Assembly (NCBI GenBank): GCA_015068655.1 | Contig: SVKC01000003.1 | Coordinates: forward strand, 1-64,000 | Direction: 5' to 3' | From: Oscillospiraceae bacterium | Lineage (GTDB): Bacteria; Bacillota; Clostridia; Monoglobales; Monoglobaceae | Length of the DNA stretch: 64,000 nt | Part shown: one piece after another, positions 23,838-33,754 of the stretch | Position numbering within the stretch: the stretch's first letter is position 1 | How the letters are laid out: every line of letters starts with the position of its first letter | Translations under genes and position numbers: made by a program | The notes under the pieces: model-generated | What the model was told of the DNA's origin: nothing | Seen by the model: the letters and a program-made list of their open reading frames with translations, nothing else | The model's database searches: none

Positions 23838-24950
23838 ATGGGCTGTAAGCGGATTTTACAGGTTGTTTCTACTCTGAACAGAGGCGGAATAGAGAGTATG
23901 ATAATGAACCTCTACAGGAAGGTTGACCGAGAAAAAATTCAATTTGATTTTATTGTTCAGAGAGATCCAAACGGAGCTTTTTCGGATGAAATTAAAGCCC
24001 TCGGTGGAAGAATTTACAAGGCTCCTCATTATGATATAGTAAATGATTTTCAATATAAGAAATGGTGGAGAGAGTTTTTTCAAACCCACAAAGAGTATAA
24101 AGTTATTCATTCTCATTCATACACATTTGCATCTATACATCTGAAAATCGCCAACAGATACGGACTGAAAACAATTGTGCATAGCCACACAGCCGCTTTC
24201 CCAAAGGGATTGAAGGGTGTGATTCATTGGTTTTATCAGCGAAATGTTGCGGAAATTCCTGACTATTTGTTTTCTTGCTCGGACAAGGCAGGCAAGTGGC
24301 TTTATGGAAAAAATTGTAAAGAGAGAAAGAATTATATACTTTTAAAAAATGCTGTTGATACGGACAAGTATATTTATAATGAGAATACAAGACAACAACT
24401 GCGGAAAGAGTTTGGTATTGAAAATCGTTTTGTTGTAGGGCACATTGGAAGTTTCAGTGAGCCAAAGAACCACAGCTATCTTATTGAAGTGTTTAACAGT
24501 ATATCAAAAAACAGAAAAGATGCTGTTTTGTTGCTTGTGGGGGGCGGAGTTTTTGAAAAAAGAATTAAAGCACAGATAGATAGTTTGGGATTAGGAGAAA
24601 AAGTGATTTTTGCAGGAGTAAGAACGGATGTAAACAAGCTTTTGCAAGCGATAGATTGTTTTGTTTTTCCGTCACTTTATGAAGGCTTGCCGGTTTCTGT
24701 TATTGAGGCTCAGGCAGCGGGATTGCCGTGCTTTATTTCGGACAGAGTAACAGACGAGGTGTGTGTTACGGATTTGGTTGAAATGCTGTCAATTGACGAA
24801 GAACCGGCTGTGTGGAGCGAAAAAATCCTTGCCAAAGCAAACGGCTTTGTCAGAGAGAATATGAAAGAGCAGATTGCAAAATCAGGATATGATATTGAAA
24901 GCACAGCCAAGTGGCTTACGGAGTTTTATATTAATTGTGAGGGTGAATAA
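23838..24950 (+). CDS. Glycosyltransferase family 1/4 protein
   Basis: A 370-residue GT-B enzyme. N-terminal motif LQVVSTLNRGGIESMIMNLYR is typical of EpsF-type glycosyltransferases; the donor site has VGHIGSFSEPKNHSYLIEVF and FPSLYEGLPVSVIEAQAAGLP. It probably adds the next sugar of the repeat unit. AAAGGAG precedes the ATG. It ends just before the small acetyltransferase gene. Confidence 0.9.
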   Translation: MGCKRILQVVSTLNRGGIESMIMNLYRKVDREKIQFDFIVQRDPNGAFSDEIKALGGRIYKAPHYDIVNDFQYKKWWREFFQTHKEYKVIHSHSYTFASIHLKIANRYGLKTIVHSHTAAFPKGLKGVIHWFYQRNVAEIPDYLFSCSDKAGKWLYGKNCKERKNYILLKNAVDTDKYIYNENTRQQLRKEFGIENRFVVGHIGSFSEPKNHSYLIEVFNSISKNRKDAVLLLVGGGVFEKRIKAQIDSLGLGEKVIFAGVRTDVNKLLQAIDCFVFPSLYEGLPVSVIEAQAAGLPCFISDRVTDEVCVTDLVEMLSIDEEPAVWSEKILAKANGFVRENMKEQIAKSGYDIESTAKWLTEFYINCEGE

Positions 24951-24951
24951 A

Positions 24952-25512
24952 ATGAAGGAATTAAAGAAGCTTATAAAGAGTGATTTGTACAGATATTATG
25001 GTGGAAAAAAGATTGATTTCATAAAAAAAAGCCAGCTTTTTGGCTATCGTTATACAAAGGTTTTGCGTTATGCCCATTATTGCAAAACCAGAAATAAGCT
25101 TTTGTATTTATTTTATTCCTTCAGGCTCAACAACCTTCAAACAAAATACGGTTATCAGATTTCTTCGTCTGCCACAATCGGAAAAGGCTTGTACATAGGA
25201 CATTTTGGACCTTTGATAGTGAACCCTGCGGCTGTTTTGGGTGATAATGTGAATTTGGCGGCAAATGTGGTAATCGGACAGCAAAACCGTGGGAAAAAGA
25301 AGGGTGCACCTACCATAGGCAGTCGTGTATGGATTGGTACAGGTGCCGTAGTTGTAGGAAAGATTACCATTGGAGATGATGTGATGATTGCTCCAAATGC
25401 GTATGTTAATTTTGATGTTCCGTCAAACAGTATTGTTGTAGGAAATCCCGGTGTTATACACTCAAGGGAAAATGCTACAGAGGGTTACATTCAAAATATG
25501 GTTCTGGATTAA
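24952..25512 (+). CDS. Serine-acetyltransferase-like hexapeptide acyltransferase
   Basis: 186 residues from ATG 24952; GAGGGTG lies just upstream, and the longer frame overlaps the previous gene. The N-terminal ~85 residues are basic and helical, and a left-handed beta-helix follows with ATIGKGLYIGHFG, NVNLAANVVIG, APTIGSRVWIGTGAVVVG and GNPG. This is the CysE-like group found in capsule clusters that O-acetylates sugars. A true cysteine-pathway SAT is less likely, given the cluster and the short N-terminus. Confidence 0.8.
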   Translation: MKELKKLIKSDLYRYYGGKKIDFIKKSQLFGYRYTKVLRYAHYCKTRNKLLYLFYSFRLNNLQTKYGYQISSSATIGKGLYIGHFGPLIVNPAAVLGDNVNLAANVVIGQQNRGKKKGAPTIGSRVWIGTGAVVVGKITIGDDVMIAPNAYVNFDVPSNSIVVGNPGVIHSRENATEGYIQNMVLD

Positions 25513-25562
25513 TGTTGATTATATAAATTTACGTTTTATTTCGGGGATAGTGGAGGTATAGT

Positions 25563-26756
25563 ATGAAAGTTACAGTAGTTGGAATGGGATACGTCGGTCT
25601 TTCTTTGGCGGTCTTGCTTGCACAGAATAATGATGTTGTTGCTGTTGATATTCTGGAAGACAAGGTGAAAATGGTGAATAACGGTCAGTCTCCTATTGCG
25701 GACAAAGAAATTGAGACTTTTTTGGCAGAAGGAGGACTTGGTCTCACTGCTACAACCGATGCAGAGTCGGCTTACAGCGAGGCAGATTTTGTTATTATTT
25801 CTACTCCCACAAATTATGACCCCGAACAGAATTATTTTGACACGTCGGCTGTAGAAAAAGTTATCAAAGATGTTCTTCGAACAAGTGATAAGGCGGTTAT
25901 GGTTGTGAAATCCACAGTTCCTGTAGGATTTACCGAAGAAATGACAAAAAAGTACGGCTGTGAAAAGCTTATGTTTTCTCCCGAGTTTTTGAGAGAAGGA
26001 AAGGCACTTTATGACAATTTATACCCTTCACGTATCATTGTGGGTGCAAGCGAGGCTTTGAAGAAGGAAGCACAGACTTTTGCAAAGCTTCTTGCTGACG
26101 GCGCACGGGAAAAGGATGTCCCTGTTCTTTTTATGAAGCCTACTGAGGCAGAAGCGGTGAAGCTTTTTGCCAACACATATCTTGCACTGAGAGTTTCTTA
26201 TTTCAATGAGTTGGATACTTATGCAGAAATGAAAGGGCTTGACACAAAATCAATTATTGAAGGTGTGGGACTTGACCCGAGAATAGGAGCTCACTACAAC
26301 AATCCGTCCTTTGGATACGGAGGTTATTGCTTGCCAAAGGATACAAAGCAGCTTCTTGCAAATTACAGTGATGTTCCAAATGATATTATCGGTGCGATTG
26401 TTGCGGCAAACAAAACCCGAAAGGATTATATTGCAGGAAGAGTTCTTGAGCTTGCGGGCTTCGGGGTGAAAGAAAAGCCCGTTGTGGGTGTTTATCGCTT
26501 GATTATGAAGTCGGGAAGTGATAACTTCAGGCAAAGCTCCATTCAGGGCGTTGTGAATCGCATAAAAGAAAAAAACGTTGATGTGCTGATTTATGAGCCG
26601 ACTTTGAGGGAAAAGACCTTTCTTGGCTCGGAGGTAACAAATGACCTTGATATGTTCAAGAAAAGCTGTGATATTATTATTGCAAACAGGTACAGCAGCG
26701 ACATAGAAGATGTAATTGAAAAGGTTTATACCAGAGATTTGTTTTTCAGAGATTAG
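25563..26756 (+). CDS. UDP-glucose/nucleotide-sugar 6-dehydrogenase
   Basis: A 397-residue NAD-dependent dehydrogenase that oxidises a UDP-hexose to the uronic acid in two steps. It has a GMGYVGLS Rossmann start, [22 protein letters not shown] and the catalytic cysteine C256 in [12 protein letters not shown]. The product, probably UDP-glucuronate, would give an acidic polysaccharide. A 50-bp gap with GTGGAGG before the start separates it from the acetyltransferase gene. Confidence 0.92.
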   Translation: MKVTVVGMGYVGLSLAVLLAQNNDVVAVDILEDKVKMVNNGQSPIADKEIETFLAEGGLGLTATTDAESAYSEADFVIISTPTNYDPEQNYFDTSAVEKVIKDVLRTSDKAVMVVKSTVPVGFTEEMTKKYGCEKLMFSPEFLREGKALYDNLYPSRIIVGASEALKKEAQTFAKLLADGAREKDVPVLFMKPTEAEAVKLFANTYLALRVSYFNELDTYAEMKGLDTKSIIEGVGLDPRIGAHYNNPSFGYGGYCLPKDTKQLLANYSDVPNDIIGAIVAANKTRKDYIAGRVLELAGFGVKEKPVVGVYRLIMKSGSDNFRQSSIQGVVNRIKEKNVDVLIYEPTLREKTFLGSEVTNDLDMFKKSCDIIIANRYSSDIEDVIEKVYTRDLFFRD

Positions 26757-26769
26757 GAGGGAAAGTATT

Positions 26770-27921
26770 ATGCGGATAGGTACGGTTACTTATCACAGAT
26801 CGCACAATTACGGGGCTTTTTTGCAGGCATATGCTCTTGTTTCCTTCCTGAGAGAGGAAGTTGGGGTGGATGCTGAAATAATAGATTATAATATGAAAAT
26901 ATCAAAAAATAATTATATCTATCAGATTTTCAGACCTAATGTGTTCAAGTCTCTTGGTGGCTTGAAGCGTTATCGGATGTTCAACAGAGAGGTGAAAAAG
27001 CTTCCTGTGTCAAAGGGGACTTTGGTTAGTGACAGCATAGAAGAATTTACCGGCTTTGTCAAAGATAAATATGATATAATTATTACAGGCAGCGATGAGG
27101 TGTGGAGAATAGGAAACAGAGGCTTCCCAAATCCCTACTGGCTGTCAGAGGATTTGGGCTGCAAGAAAATTGCTTATGCTGTTTCTTCAAGAAGCAAGTT
27201 TGACAAAATAGATGATGAGAAAAAATTACTGCTGAAAAAGCTTGTCAGCGATTTTGATTATGTGGGTGTCAGAGATACTGCAACATATGAAATGGTTTTG
27301 GAGAATATTTCTGATGAAAAGAAGCTGCACAAGAATTGTGACCCCGTTTTCTTGTATGATTTCAAGCAGAATGCAGAAAAAGGGAAAAGACTTCTGAAAG
27401 AAAAGTTCAGAATTGATACCAAAAAACCTACTGTTGGATTGATGATAGGTCAAAAGGAGCTTGGCGTTAATCTGGCAAAGAATTTGAAAAAGCTGTACAA
27501 GGATAAATATAATTTTGTGTCGCTTTATTTTGACCATGCCGGACTACCTTTTTGTCCGGGCTTGACTCCTTTTGAGTGGGCGGATGTTGTTGCCGGTCTG
27601 GACTTTTTTGTGACAACGTATTTCCACGGAACTTGTTTTGCAATAAAATCGAATGTGCCGTTTTTCACTGTTGAATGCAGAAACGGTGAAGGGAATACGG
27701 GGAAAAGCTATGATTTGCTTGGAGAAATGGGATTGCTCGATTGTTATTCAACGAAAGGGGATAGTAGTCTTAATGAAAAGATAACTGCCGCTATAGAAGA
27801 AAAAATCGGGCAGAAAATGGATTATGAGCTGCTTTGCAGAAAGCAAAAGGAAAAAGCAGAATCTTTCGTAGCTGTGATATTGAGAGAGAAGGAGCAGACA
27901 GAAAATGAAAGGTGCAATTAA
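26770..27921 (+). CDS. Polysaccharide pyruvyl transferase family protein (first of two)
   Basis: 383 residues from the ATG at 26770 (AGGAGGG upstream). The N-terminus RIGTVTYHRSHNYGAFLQAYAL is the signature of this family, with ITGSDEVWR near residue 110 and FFVTTYFHGTCFAIKSNVPF near 280. The name-giving enzymes put a pyruvate ketal on sugars, but many relatives in this subgroup are uncharacterised. It overlaps the flippase gene by 17 bp. A second copy lies at 32687. Confidence 0.85.
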   Translation: MRIGTVTYHRSHNYGAFLQAYALVSFLREEVGVDAEIIDYNMKISKNNYIYQIFRPNVFKSLGGLKRYRMFNREVKKLPVSKGTLVSDSIEEFTGFVKDKYDIIITGSDEVWRIGNRGFPNPYWLSEDLGCKKIAYAVSSRSKFDKIDDEKKLLLKKLVSDFDYVGVRDTATYEMVLENISDEKKLHKNCDPVFLYDFKQNAEKGKRLLKEKFRIDTKKPTVGLMIGQKELGVNLAKNLKKLYKDKYNFVSLYFDHAGLPFCPGLTPFEWADVVAGLDFFVTTYFHGTCFAIKSNVPFFTVECRNGEGNTGKSYDLLGEMGLLDCYSTKGDSSLNEKITAAIEEKIGQKMDYELLCRKQKEKAESFVAVILREKEQTENERCN

Positions 27922-29188
27922 ATCATTGGTGAAAAATGATTATGTTGTTTCGGTAATCTGCAAAATACTGGGAGTAGTTGTAGCGGTTGCGTATTCTGCA
28001 CTGCTGGCAAGATATTTGGGCCCGTCGATTAAGGGTGAGATTGCCTACATAACCGGAATTGTAAGTATTTTTTCAATTGTGCTTACGATAGGTGTGCATC
28101 AGGCATATCCCTATTATAAAAAAAGGGATACCATTGGAGACGTGAAGCATTATTTTATGAACGCAGTGCTCCTTTTGTTTGGAATATACAGTATCATTTC
28201 TCTTGCAATATGCATTTTTTGTATAAAAAACAGTGTGCTGATAATATGCATTTTGCTTTCACTGATTTCGGCTTACAAAAGGATAGTCAGTTATGTATAT
28301 CTGGTTGAGGCAGGCGGAAAAAGAAATGTAACAATGCTTGTAATTCATATTGTTCAGGTTGTTTATATTTTGATTTTGTTTCTCACTACGGAAAGCAATT
28401 TCTTGTTGGGAATATCCGTCGTTGCATTTCAGGATGTGGTGCTGGCGGTTGTGTATACAAAAAAAATTCGTTTCAGATTCGGTATAAAATATCTGAAAGG
28501 GAATTTTCTTGTAAAACTGGTAGCTTATGGAATAGTTCCTATGATTTCACTGCTTGCATCGACACTCAATTACAGAATCGACATTCTTATGCTTCGGGGA
28601 TTTAATAATATAACCATAGCTTCGGTGGGAATATATTCCGTAGGTGTTGCTATTGCAGAGGAGGTTCTTCTGATTCCTGAAGCAATAAAAGAAATATTGT
28701 TGTCCAAGCTGGCAAAAGGGGCTAATGATGAAGCTGTTGCAACTGTTATGCGGTTGTGTTTTCCGATTTGCCTGCTGATGTTTGCGGGACTGGCTTGTTG
28801 TGGCTGGTGGCTGATAAACATTTTTTACGGAGAAGCTTATCTGGAGGCATATCCGGTTTTGGTAATTACAATGATTGGTGTTACAGCCATTATGTTCTAC
28901 AAGATGATTGCAACATATAATATTGTAAACAAAAAGCAAAACTTCAATCTGATAGTTTTGTTATCTTCGATTACTGTTAATGTAATAGCTAACTTTATTC
29001 TGATTCCAAGACTGAATATAGCGGGTGCAGCCATTGCGACAGTAATCTCATATATTTATTGTGCGGTTGTTTTTCTTATGTACTTTTCGCGGCGTAGCGG
29101 CATAAAAATCAGGAATATGGTTTTTATGACCAGACAGGATATTCTAACGTTGAAAAATTTATTTAGCAACAAGAAAAAGACGATTTAA
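27905..29188 (+). CDS. Wzx-type oligosaccharide flippase (MOP superfamily)
   Basis: A 427-residue polytopic membrane protein with about 12 hydrophobic segments. The N-terminal GVVVAVAYSALLARYLGPSIKG is the usual first-helix pattern of polysaccharide exporters (Polysacc_synt). It would flip the undecaprenyl-linked repeat unit to the outer leaflet. The start codon sits inside the preceding gene after GAAGGAG, which implies translational coupling. Confidence 0.88.
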   Translation: MKGAIKSLVKNDYVVSVICKILGVVVAVAYSALLARYLGPSIKGEIAYITGIVSIFSIVLTIGVHQAYPYYKKRDTIGDVKHYFMNAVLLLFGIYSIISLAICIFCIKNSVLIICILLSLISAYKRIVSYVYLVEAGGKRNVTMLVIHIVQVVYILILFLTTESNFLLGISVVAFQDVVLAVVYTKKIRFRFGIKYLKGNFLVKLVAYGIVPMISLLASTLNYRIDILMLRGFNNITIASVGIYSVGVAIAEEVLLIPEAIKEILLSKLAKGANDEAVATVMRLCFPICLLMFAGLACCGWWLINIFYGEAYLEAYPVLVITMIGVTAIMFYKMIATYNIVNKKQNFNLIVLLSSITVNVIANFILIPRLNIAGAAIATVISYIYCAVVFLMYFSRRSGIKIRNMVFMTRQDILTLKNLFSNKKKTI

Positions 29189-29202
29189 AGGAGAATCTGA
29201 TT

Positions 29203-30117
29203 ATGAGCGGTATGTCTTTGGTATCGGTAATTATTCCTACCCATTCCGGAAGTGAAAATATTTGCAGAGCTGTTGACAGCATTCTTGCACAGACCTATGA
29301 GAATGTTGAAGCAATAGTTGTTGATGACAATGGAAGAGGCACTGAAGAACAGTTGAAAACTCAGAAAGAAATCGAGAAATACAAGGACGAACCAAAAGTG
29401 AAGTATATTATGCACGAGGTGAACAAAAACGGTTCTGCCGCAAGAAACACCGGTATTCGTGCATCACAGGGAGATTATATTGCTTTTTTGGATGATGATG
29501 ATGCTTTCCATCCTGATAATATTGAAAAACACCTGGCTCTTTTGACAAAGCTTCCGGAGGATTATGGACTTACGTACTGCGGATTTATAAATATTATCCC
29601 GGGTATGAAGGATGAAATTATTCACCCTTCTCAGGAGGGTGATGTCCTGTTTGATTTTCTGGTGAGGAAAATGAGAGTCGGAACCAGCCTGATTCTGATG
29701 AAGCGTGAAGTTATTGATTATGTAAAGGAATGGGACGAGTCCTTCCGCAGACATCAGGACTGGGAATTTCTTGCAAGAGTTCTTCAAAGGTACAAGATGG
29801 GACGAGTGGATAATGTTGGCATAAGCAAGTATATTACCGGACGGCATAATGCAAAACAACCCGATGTGTTTATGAAAAACCGTATTCATTTTCTTGAAAA
29901 AATGAAGCCCATAATTGAACAATTTGAGAAAAAGAAACAGAAAAAAATATATGATGTTCATTATTCACATATTGGTCTTGAATATTTCAAGGCAAAAAAA
30001 ATATTGAAAAGTATTCAATGGGCACTTAAAACCTCGAACCCATTTGGTGTTTTTTTGGGGTATTTTGTTTCGGGTTTGAATTATTTGAAAAAAAGAGTCA
30101 AAAGTGTGATAAAATAA
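29203..30117 (+). CDS. Glycosyltransferase family 2 protein
   Basis: A 304-residue GT-A enzyme. VSVIIPTHSGSENICRAVDSILAQTYENVEAIVVDDNG at the N-terminus (ends given as landmarks), a DxD region at LDDDDAFHPDN (~91-101) and the acceptor-site RRHQDWEFL (~185) are clear. It is the third glycosyltransferase of the operon. After it, a 57-bp gap contains an imperfect CAGAAA/TTTCTG stem at 30126-30150. Confidence 0.9.
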   Translation: MSGMSLVSVIIPTHSGSENICRAVDSILAQTYENVEAIVVDDNGRGTEEQLKTQKEIEKYKDEPKVKYIMHEVNKNGSAARNTGIRASQGDYIAFLDDDDAFHPDNIEKHLALLTKLPEDYGLTYCGFINIIPGMKDEIIHPSQEGDVLFDFLVRKMRVGTSLILMKREVIDYVKEWDESFRRHQDWEFLARVLQRYKMGRVDNVGISKYITGRHNAKQPDVFMKNRIHFLEKMKPIIEQFEKKKQKKIYDVHYSHIGLEYFKAKKILKSIQWALKTSNPFGVFLGYFVSGLNYLKKRVKSVIK

Positions 30118-30174
30118 CAAAAATACAGAAAGTGGTATTCCCTTTTCTGAATAAAAAAAGAGCGTGGAGAAAAT

Positions 30175-31428
30175 ATGCATAAACAGTTAAATGAACGTGA
30201 TAAAAGAAGAATAAGTTTAATATTTACACTTATCTTGGCAATGGACTTTATAAATTATATGATAGGTGAGTGGTTTGATACAGGCGGAATGATTTTCAGC
30301 CTTGCACTATTGGGTGCGGCAATGCTTTATAGCTACAAAACGATTATAAAGATAAAAATATCACCCCTTGCCTGGGCATTTATGATTTATGTTATATTGC
30401 TTTATGTGACTACCAGACAGGTTACCAGAACAACGCTTTTTGGAAGAGTTTTTATGTTTTCTTTTTTGGCGGTTTCAATTCTTGCGATGTATAAGTGTGA
30501 TACAGAAAAGCTTTTGAGGTATATGTCATATGTATCTCTTTTTCCCTGGTTGTTTTATAATGACATATTTGTGGAAATGACCTCCACTCAATATAACACG
30601 GGAGTTTCTCTGGGACTTTCATATGCAATATTTCCTTTGTTGGTTGCACCTATTTTTCATTTTTGTTTTTATCGCAAACAGGCAAAAAAATATATGTATA
30701 TACTATATGCCTTGGCTGTTTTTTTGCTTGTAAATCTGATGCTCAAGGGAAACCGTGGTATAATGGTGAGTGCTATAACAGCGGCGGCGCTGATATTTAT
30801 TCGCGGTGGCGGTGACAAAAGGCGCAGCGGTGCAAGTATGATTAGAATTGTTATTGTTGCGGTTGTTGCGATTATTTGTGTGGCAAATTTTTATGAAATT
30901 GTGGAATGGGCTTATGATTACTTAAACGAAAGAAATATAAATGCCAATTTTTTCAAGAAGATTCTGTCGCTTCAAAAACGAGGGGATATTTCCAATGGGC
31001 GCAACTTTATTTACGAATATACAATTAAGGAAATATTTGAAAAGCCTTTTTGGGGTCATGGAATTTCTACTATATTTGACAACTCAGGAGGCAGAATTGT
31101 ATATCCGCACAATCTGATTTTGCAGTTGTTTTATGACGGCGGAGCTGTACTTGCAATTCCTGTATCGCTTGTTATTTGCAGTGCTGTGGCTTACGCCTTT
31201 ATAGGCGAGGATAGAGAAGAAGCGCTTTTTAGTATGTTTTTGCTGGTCGTATGTTTACCACGTGCAATGTTTTCTGCGGATATATGGAGAACAGAGTCAT
31301 TGTGGCTTTTTGTTTTACATTCTATGAAGTATCATCAGATAAGGAAGGAACGAAAGACAAGACTGACGGCTGCTGATGCAGAACATATTGATGAAGAAAC
31401 GGCAATAACGGAAGGGGCAACCGAATAA
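30175..31428 (+). CDS. Wzy-like O-antigen/polysaccharide polymerase (membrane protein)
   Basis: A 417-residue protein with about ten hydrophobic segments and a larger outside loop around residues 250-310 that includes NGRNFIYEY and GHGISTIFDN, the kind of pattern seen in O-antigen ligase/polymerase (Wzy_C) proteins. It probably joins repeat units outside the membrane. Assignment rests on topology and context, since these proteins diverge strongly. Last residues are polar and acidic (EETAITEGATE). Confidence 0.75.
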   Translation: MHKQLNERDKRRISLIFTLILAMDFINYMIGEWFDTGGMIFSLALLGAAMLYSYKTIIKIKISPLAWAFMIYVILLYVTTRQVTRTTLFGRVFMFSFLAVSILAMYKCDTEKLLRYMSYVSLFPWLFYNDIFVEMTSTQYNTGVSLGLSYAIFPLLVAPIFHFCFYRKQAKKYMYILYALAVFLLVNLMLKGNRGIMVSAITAAALIFIRGGGDKRRSGASMIRIVIVAVVAIICVANFYEIVEWAYDYLNERNINANFFKKILSLQKRGDISNGRNFIYEYTIKEIFEKPFWGHGISTIFDNSGGRIVYPHNLILQLFYDGGAVLAIPVSLVICSAVAYAFIGEDREEALFSMFLLVVCLPRAMFSADIWRTESLWLFVLHSMKYHQIRKERKTRLTAADAEHIDEETAITEGATE

Positions 31429-31429
31429 G

Positions 31430-32662
31430 ATGACAAATGAATTCAGAAGACTTGTTGAGCTTTTGAACCTTGCAGTTTTTGGAAGAACCAGCGAAGAAAA
31501 AACTGCGGCTGATATGGAAAAGGTATGTGAAGCTGCCCTGAGACAGGGAGTTCTTCCCCTTGTTTTCGGTGCCTTGGATGCTGATGCACGGAAGACGCTT
31601 AATCCCAAATGGGAACAGATGTTTTTTCGTGCAATGATGAAGAACGAGCAGAAAATGGCTGTGCTTTCGGGACTTGCGAAAAAGCTGGAGGAAGAAAAAA
31701 TTTCTTATTGTATATTGAAGGGCTGTACGGTGGCAAAGGACTATTATCTTTCCCAATGCAGGCTTTCTGGCGACATTGATTTGTATGTAATGCCCCAATA
31801 TGAGAAAAAAACCTCTGACTTGCTCAAAAGTCTTGGATTTGCCGTTGAGCCGCGTGCGGAGGGCAATCAGGATTTCAAAGCAAGCAGTCCTGCGGCAGGG
31901 CTTATTGAGGTTCATGTTCAGCTTTATGCGGAGGTTTTCAGCAATGCTGTTCTCAAAAATCAATTTGGTATAACCGAAGAATTTGTGGATATGCAAATAA
32001 ACGAATTCCTCACGGTAAAATCTCTCGGAAGCAATGATATGCTGGACTTTCTCACCACACACTTCATAAAACATTTTGTCAGGGAAGGCAGCGGCATAAG
32101 ACAGGTTACGGATTTACTTGCCTTTGTTGAAAAACACAAGAATGAAATAGATTTTGAACGCTATTTTGAAAAGCTGGAAAGGCTGAAGTTCAAGAAGCTT
32201 ATTTTGAACGTATTCGGAATCGGCGTGAAATATTTCGGGCTTGATTTGGAGGATTATTCTTTTGAACTTGAAGAAGAGCTTATGAAGGATATTGAAGCCG
32301 GAGAGAATTTTGGTGCAGGGGAAAAGGAACGTTTTGAGTTTTATCAGGAGTTTTTGAAGAAAAGAACAAAAGCTGATGACTCCGATACCAAAAGATTGGT
32401 AAGAAAGAGAAAAACATCATCCCTCAAGGCGGCGATTTTGCCCGGAAGGAAGGCTTTAATCAAAAAAGGATATTCGTATCTGGGGAAATCTGCATTATTG
32501 TATCCTGTTGCATATGCACATCGAGTTGTGGATATATTTGGTGCGCTTGCAAGGGGGAAAAAGAGCCTTGGCGGTACCATTTATGGTTCGAAAAAAGAGA
32601 ACAAAATAGTGAATGACAGACTAAAATTAATGAACGAATTGGACATTATTGATGAAGAGTAG
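31430..32662 (+). CDS. Nucleotidyltransferase-fold protein (NTP_transf_5 type)
   Basis: 410 residues; the start codon lies 1 base after the previous stop. Residues ~80-125 hold the nucleotidyltransferase-like core: KGCTVAKDYYLSQCRLSGDIDLYV with the GD.D metal pair. A helical domain follows. The family is frequent in exopolysaccharide and lantibiotic-like clusters but its role is unproven; transfer of a nucleotide or phospho-group onto a sugar or lipid is conceivable. Ending 24 bp before the second pyruvyl transferase gene. Confidence 0.75.
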   Translation: MTNEFRRLVELLNLAVFGRTSEEKTAADMEKVCEAALRQGVLPLVFGALDADARKTLNPKWEQMFFRAMMKNEQKMAVLSGLAKKLEEEKISYCILKGCTVAKDYYLSQCRLSGDIDLYVMPQYEKKTSDLLKSLGFAVEPRAEGNQDFKASSPAAGLIEVHVQLYAEVFSNAVLKNQFGITEEFVDMQINEFLTVKSLGSNDMLDFLTTHFIKHFVREGSGIRQVTDLLAFVEKHKNEIDFERYFEKLERLKFKKLILNVFGIGVKYFGLDLEDYSFELEEELMKDIEAGENFGAGEKERFEFYQEFLKKRTKADDSDTKRLVRKRKTSSLKAAILPGRKALIKKGYSYLGKSALLYPVAYAHRVVDIFGALARGKKSLGGTIYGSKKENKIVNDRLKLMNELDIIDEE

Positions 32663-32686
32663 TTGCACACAAAGGGGAGTATTTCT

Positions 32687-33739
32687 ATGAAAATATCGGT
32701 TATAACCTGTCACCGTGCTTATAATTACGGTGCGGTGCTTCAGGCATATGCCTTGCAGAAATATCTGACAGAGAATGGGCATAAGGCGGAGGTAATTGAT
32801 TATTATCCGTCTTATGTGAAAAGCGAAGGAAGTATTGTCAAGCGTATTGCGAAAAAGCTTCTCTTTTTCCCCAATCGCATAAGGTGTAAAAAGAGCTTTG
32901 GGACGTTTTTGAGACAAAGATTAAAGCTTTCCGAAAAAACTTATTCTTCTTTTGAAGAGCTGAAAAGCTTCCCCGGAAACTCGGATATGTATATTACCGG
33001 AAGTGACCAGGTTTGGAATATGAATATGCAAAACGGAAAGGACGATAGTTACTTTTTGGGTTTTGTTCCTGAAAAGGCGAAAAAAGTATCTTATGCTGCC
33101 AGCATTGCAATGGACGAGTTGAATTCTGAGCAGGCAGACAGAATGAAGAAAATGCTGAAAGATTTTGATGCTGTTTCTGTTCGTGAAAAATCCGGATGTG
33201 CTTTGCTTGAAGAGCTACATATACCTTGCAGTCAGGTATGTGACCCCGTATATCTTCCGGGAGCGGATGAATGGAAAAAGGTTGCCCGAAAAGTGACAGA
33301 TGAAAAGTATATTCTTGTATATGCATTTTACGGACAGAAGAATGTTTATGAATATGCAAGAGAGCTTGGAAAGAAAGAAAACTGCAAGGTGTATTCCGTG
33401 AACACAAGCTTTGTTGATGCTTTCAGAGGTATTGACAAGTATTTCTGGGCGGTTTCTCCTGAAGAATTTGTAGGTCTTGTTTCAGGTGCAAATATGGTTG
33501 TGACAAATTCATTTCACGGTTTTTCTTTTTCCTTGATTTTCAACAAGCCCGTCTGCCTTTTCAAAACAGACAAAAAAGGAAACAGCAGACTTCTGGATAT
33601 GGCAGAAAAAATCGGGGCAAACACGGAAAAAGAAAATAGTCAGTTGATTGCGGATATTTCAGATTATACCGAAATAAATAAAAAGCTTGAGGAATACCGA
33701 AAGAATTCTATGGAATTTCTGAAAAACTGCGGAGTTTGA
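32687..33739 (+). CDS. Polysaccharide pyruvyl transferase family protein (second of two)
   Basis: 350 residues from ATG 32687 (AAAGGGGAG upstream). KISVITCHRAYNYGAVLQAYALQ opens the protein, YITGSDQVWNM is at ~105, and VVTNSFHGFSFSLIFNKPV is near 270. It shares these motifs with the protein at 26770 but is otherwise clearly different, so this is not a recent duplication. The next gene, a ferredoxin/F420-dehydrogenase-type protein, is a frequent partner of this subgroup. Confidence 0.85.
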   Translation: MKISVITCHRAYNYGAVLQAYALQKYLTENGHKAEVIDYYPSYVKSEGSIVKRIAKKLLFFPNRIRCKKSFGTFLRQRLKLSEKTYSSFEELKSFPGNSDMYITGSDQVWNMNMQNGKDDSYFLGFVPEKAKKVSYAASIAMDELNSEQADRMKKMLKDFDAVSVREKSGCALLEELHIPCSQVCDPVYLPGADEWKKVARKVTDEKYILVYAFYGQKNVYEYARELGKKENCKVYSVNTSFVDAFRGIDKYFWAVSPEEFVGLVSGANMVVTNSFHGFSFSLIFNKPVCLFKTDKKGNSRLLDMAEKIGANTEKENSQLIADISDYTEINKKLEEYRKNSMEFLKNCGV

Positions 33740-33754
33740 GAAGAGGGAAAGAAT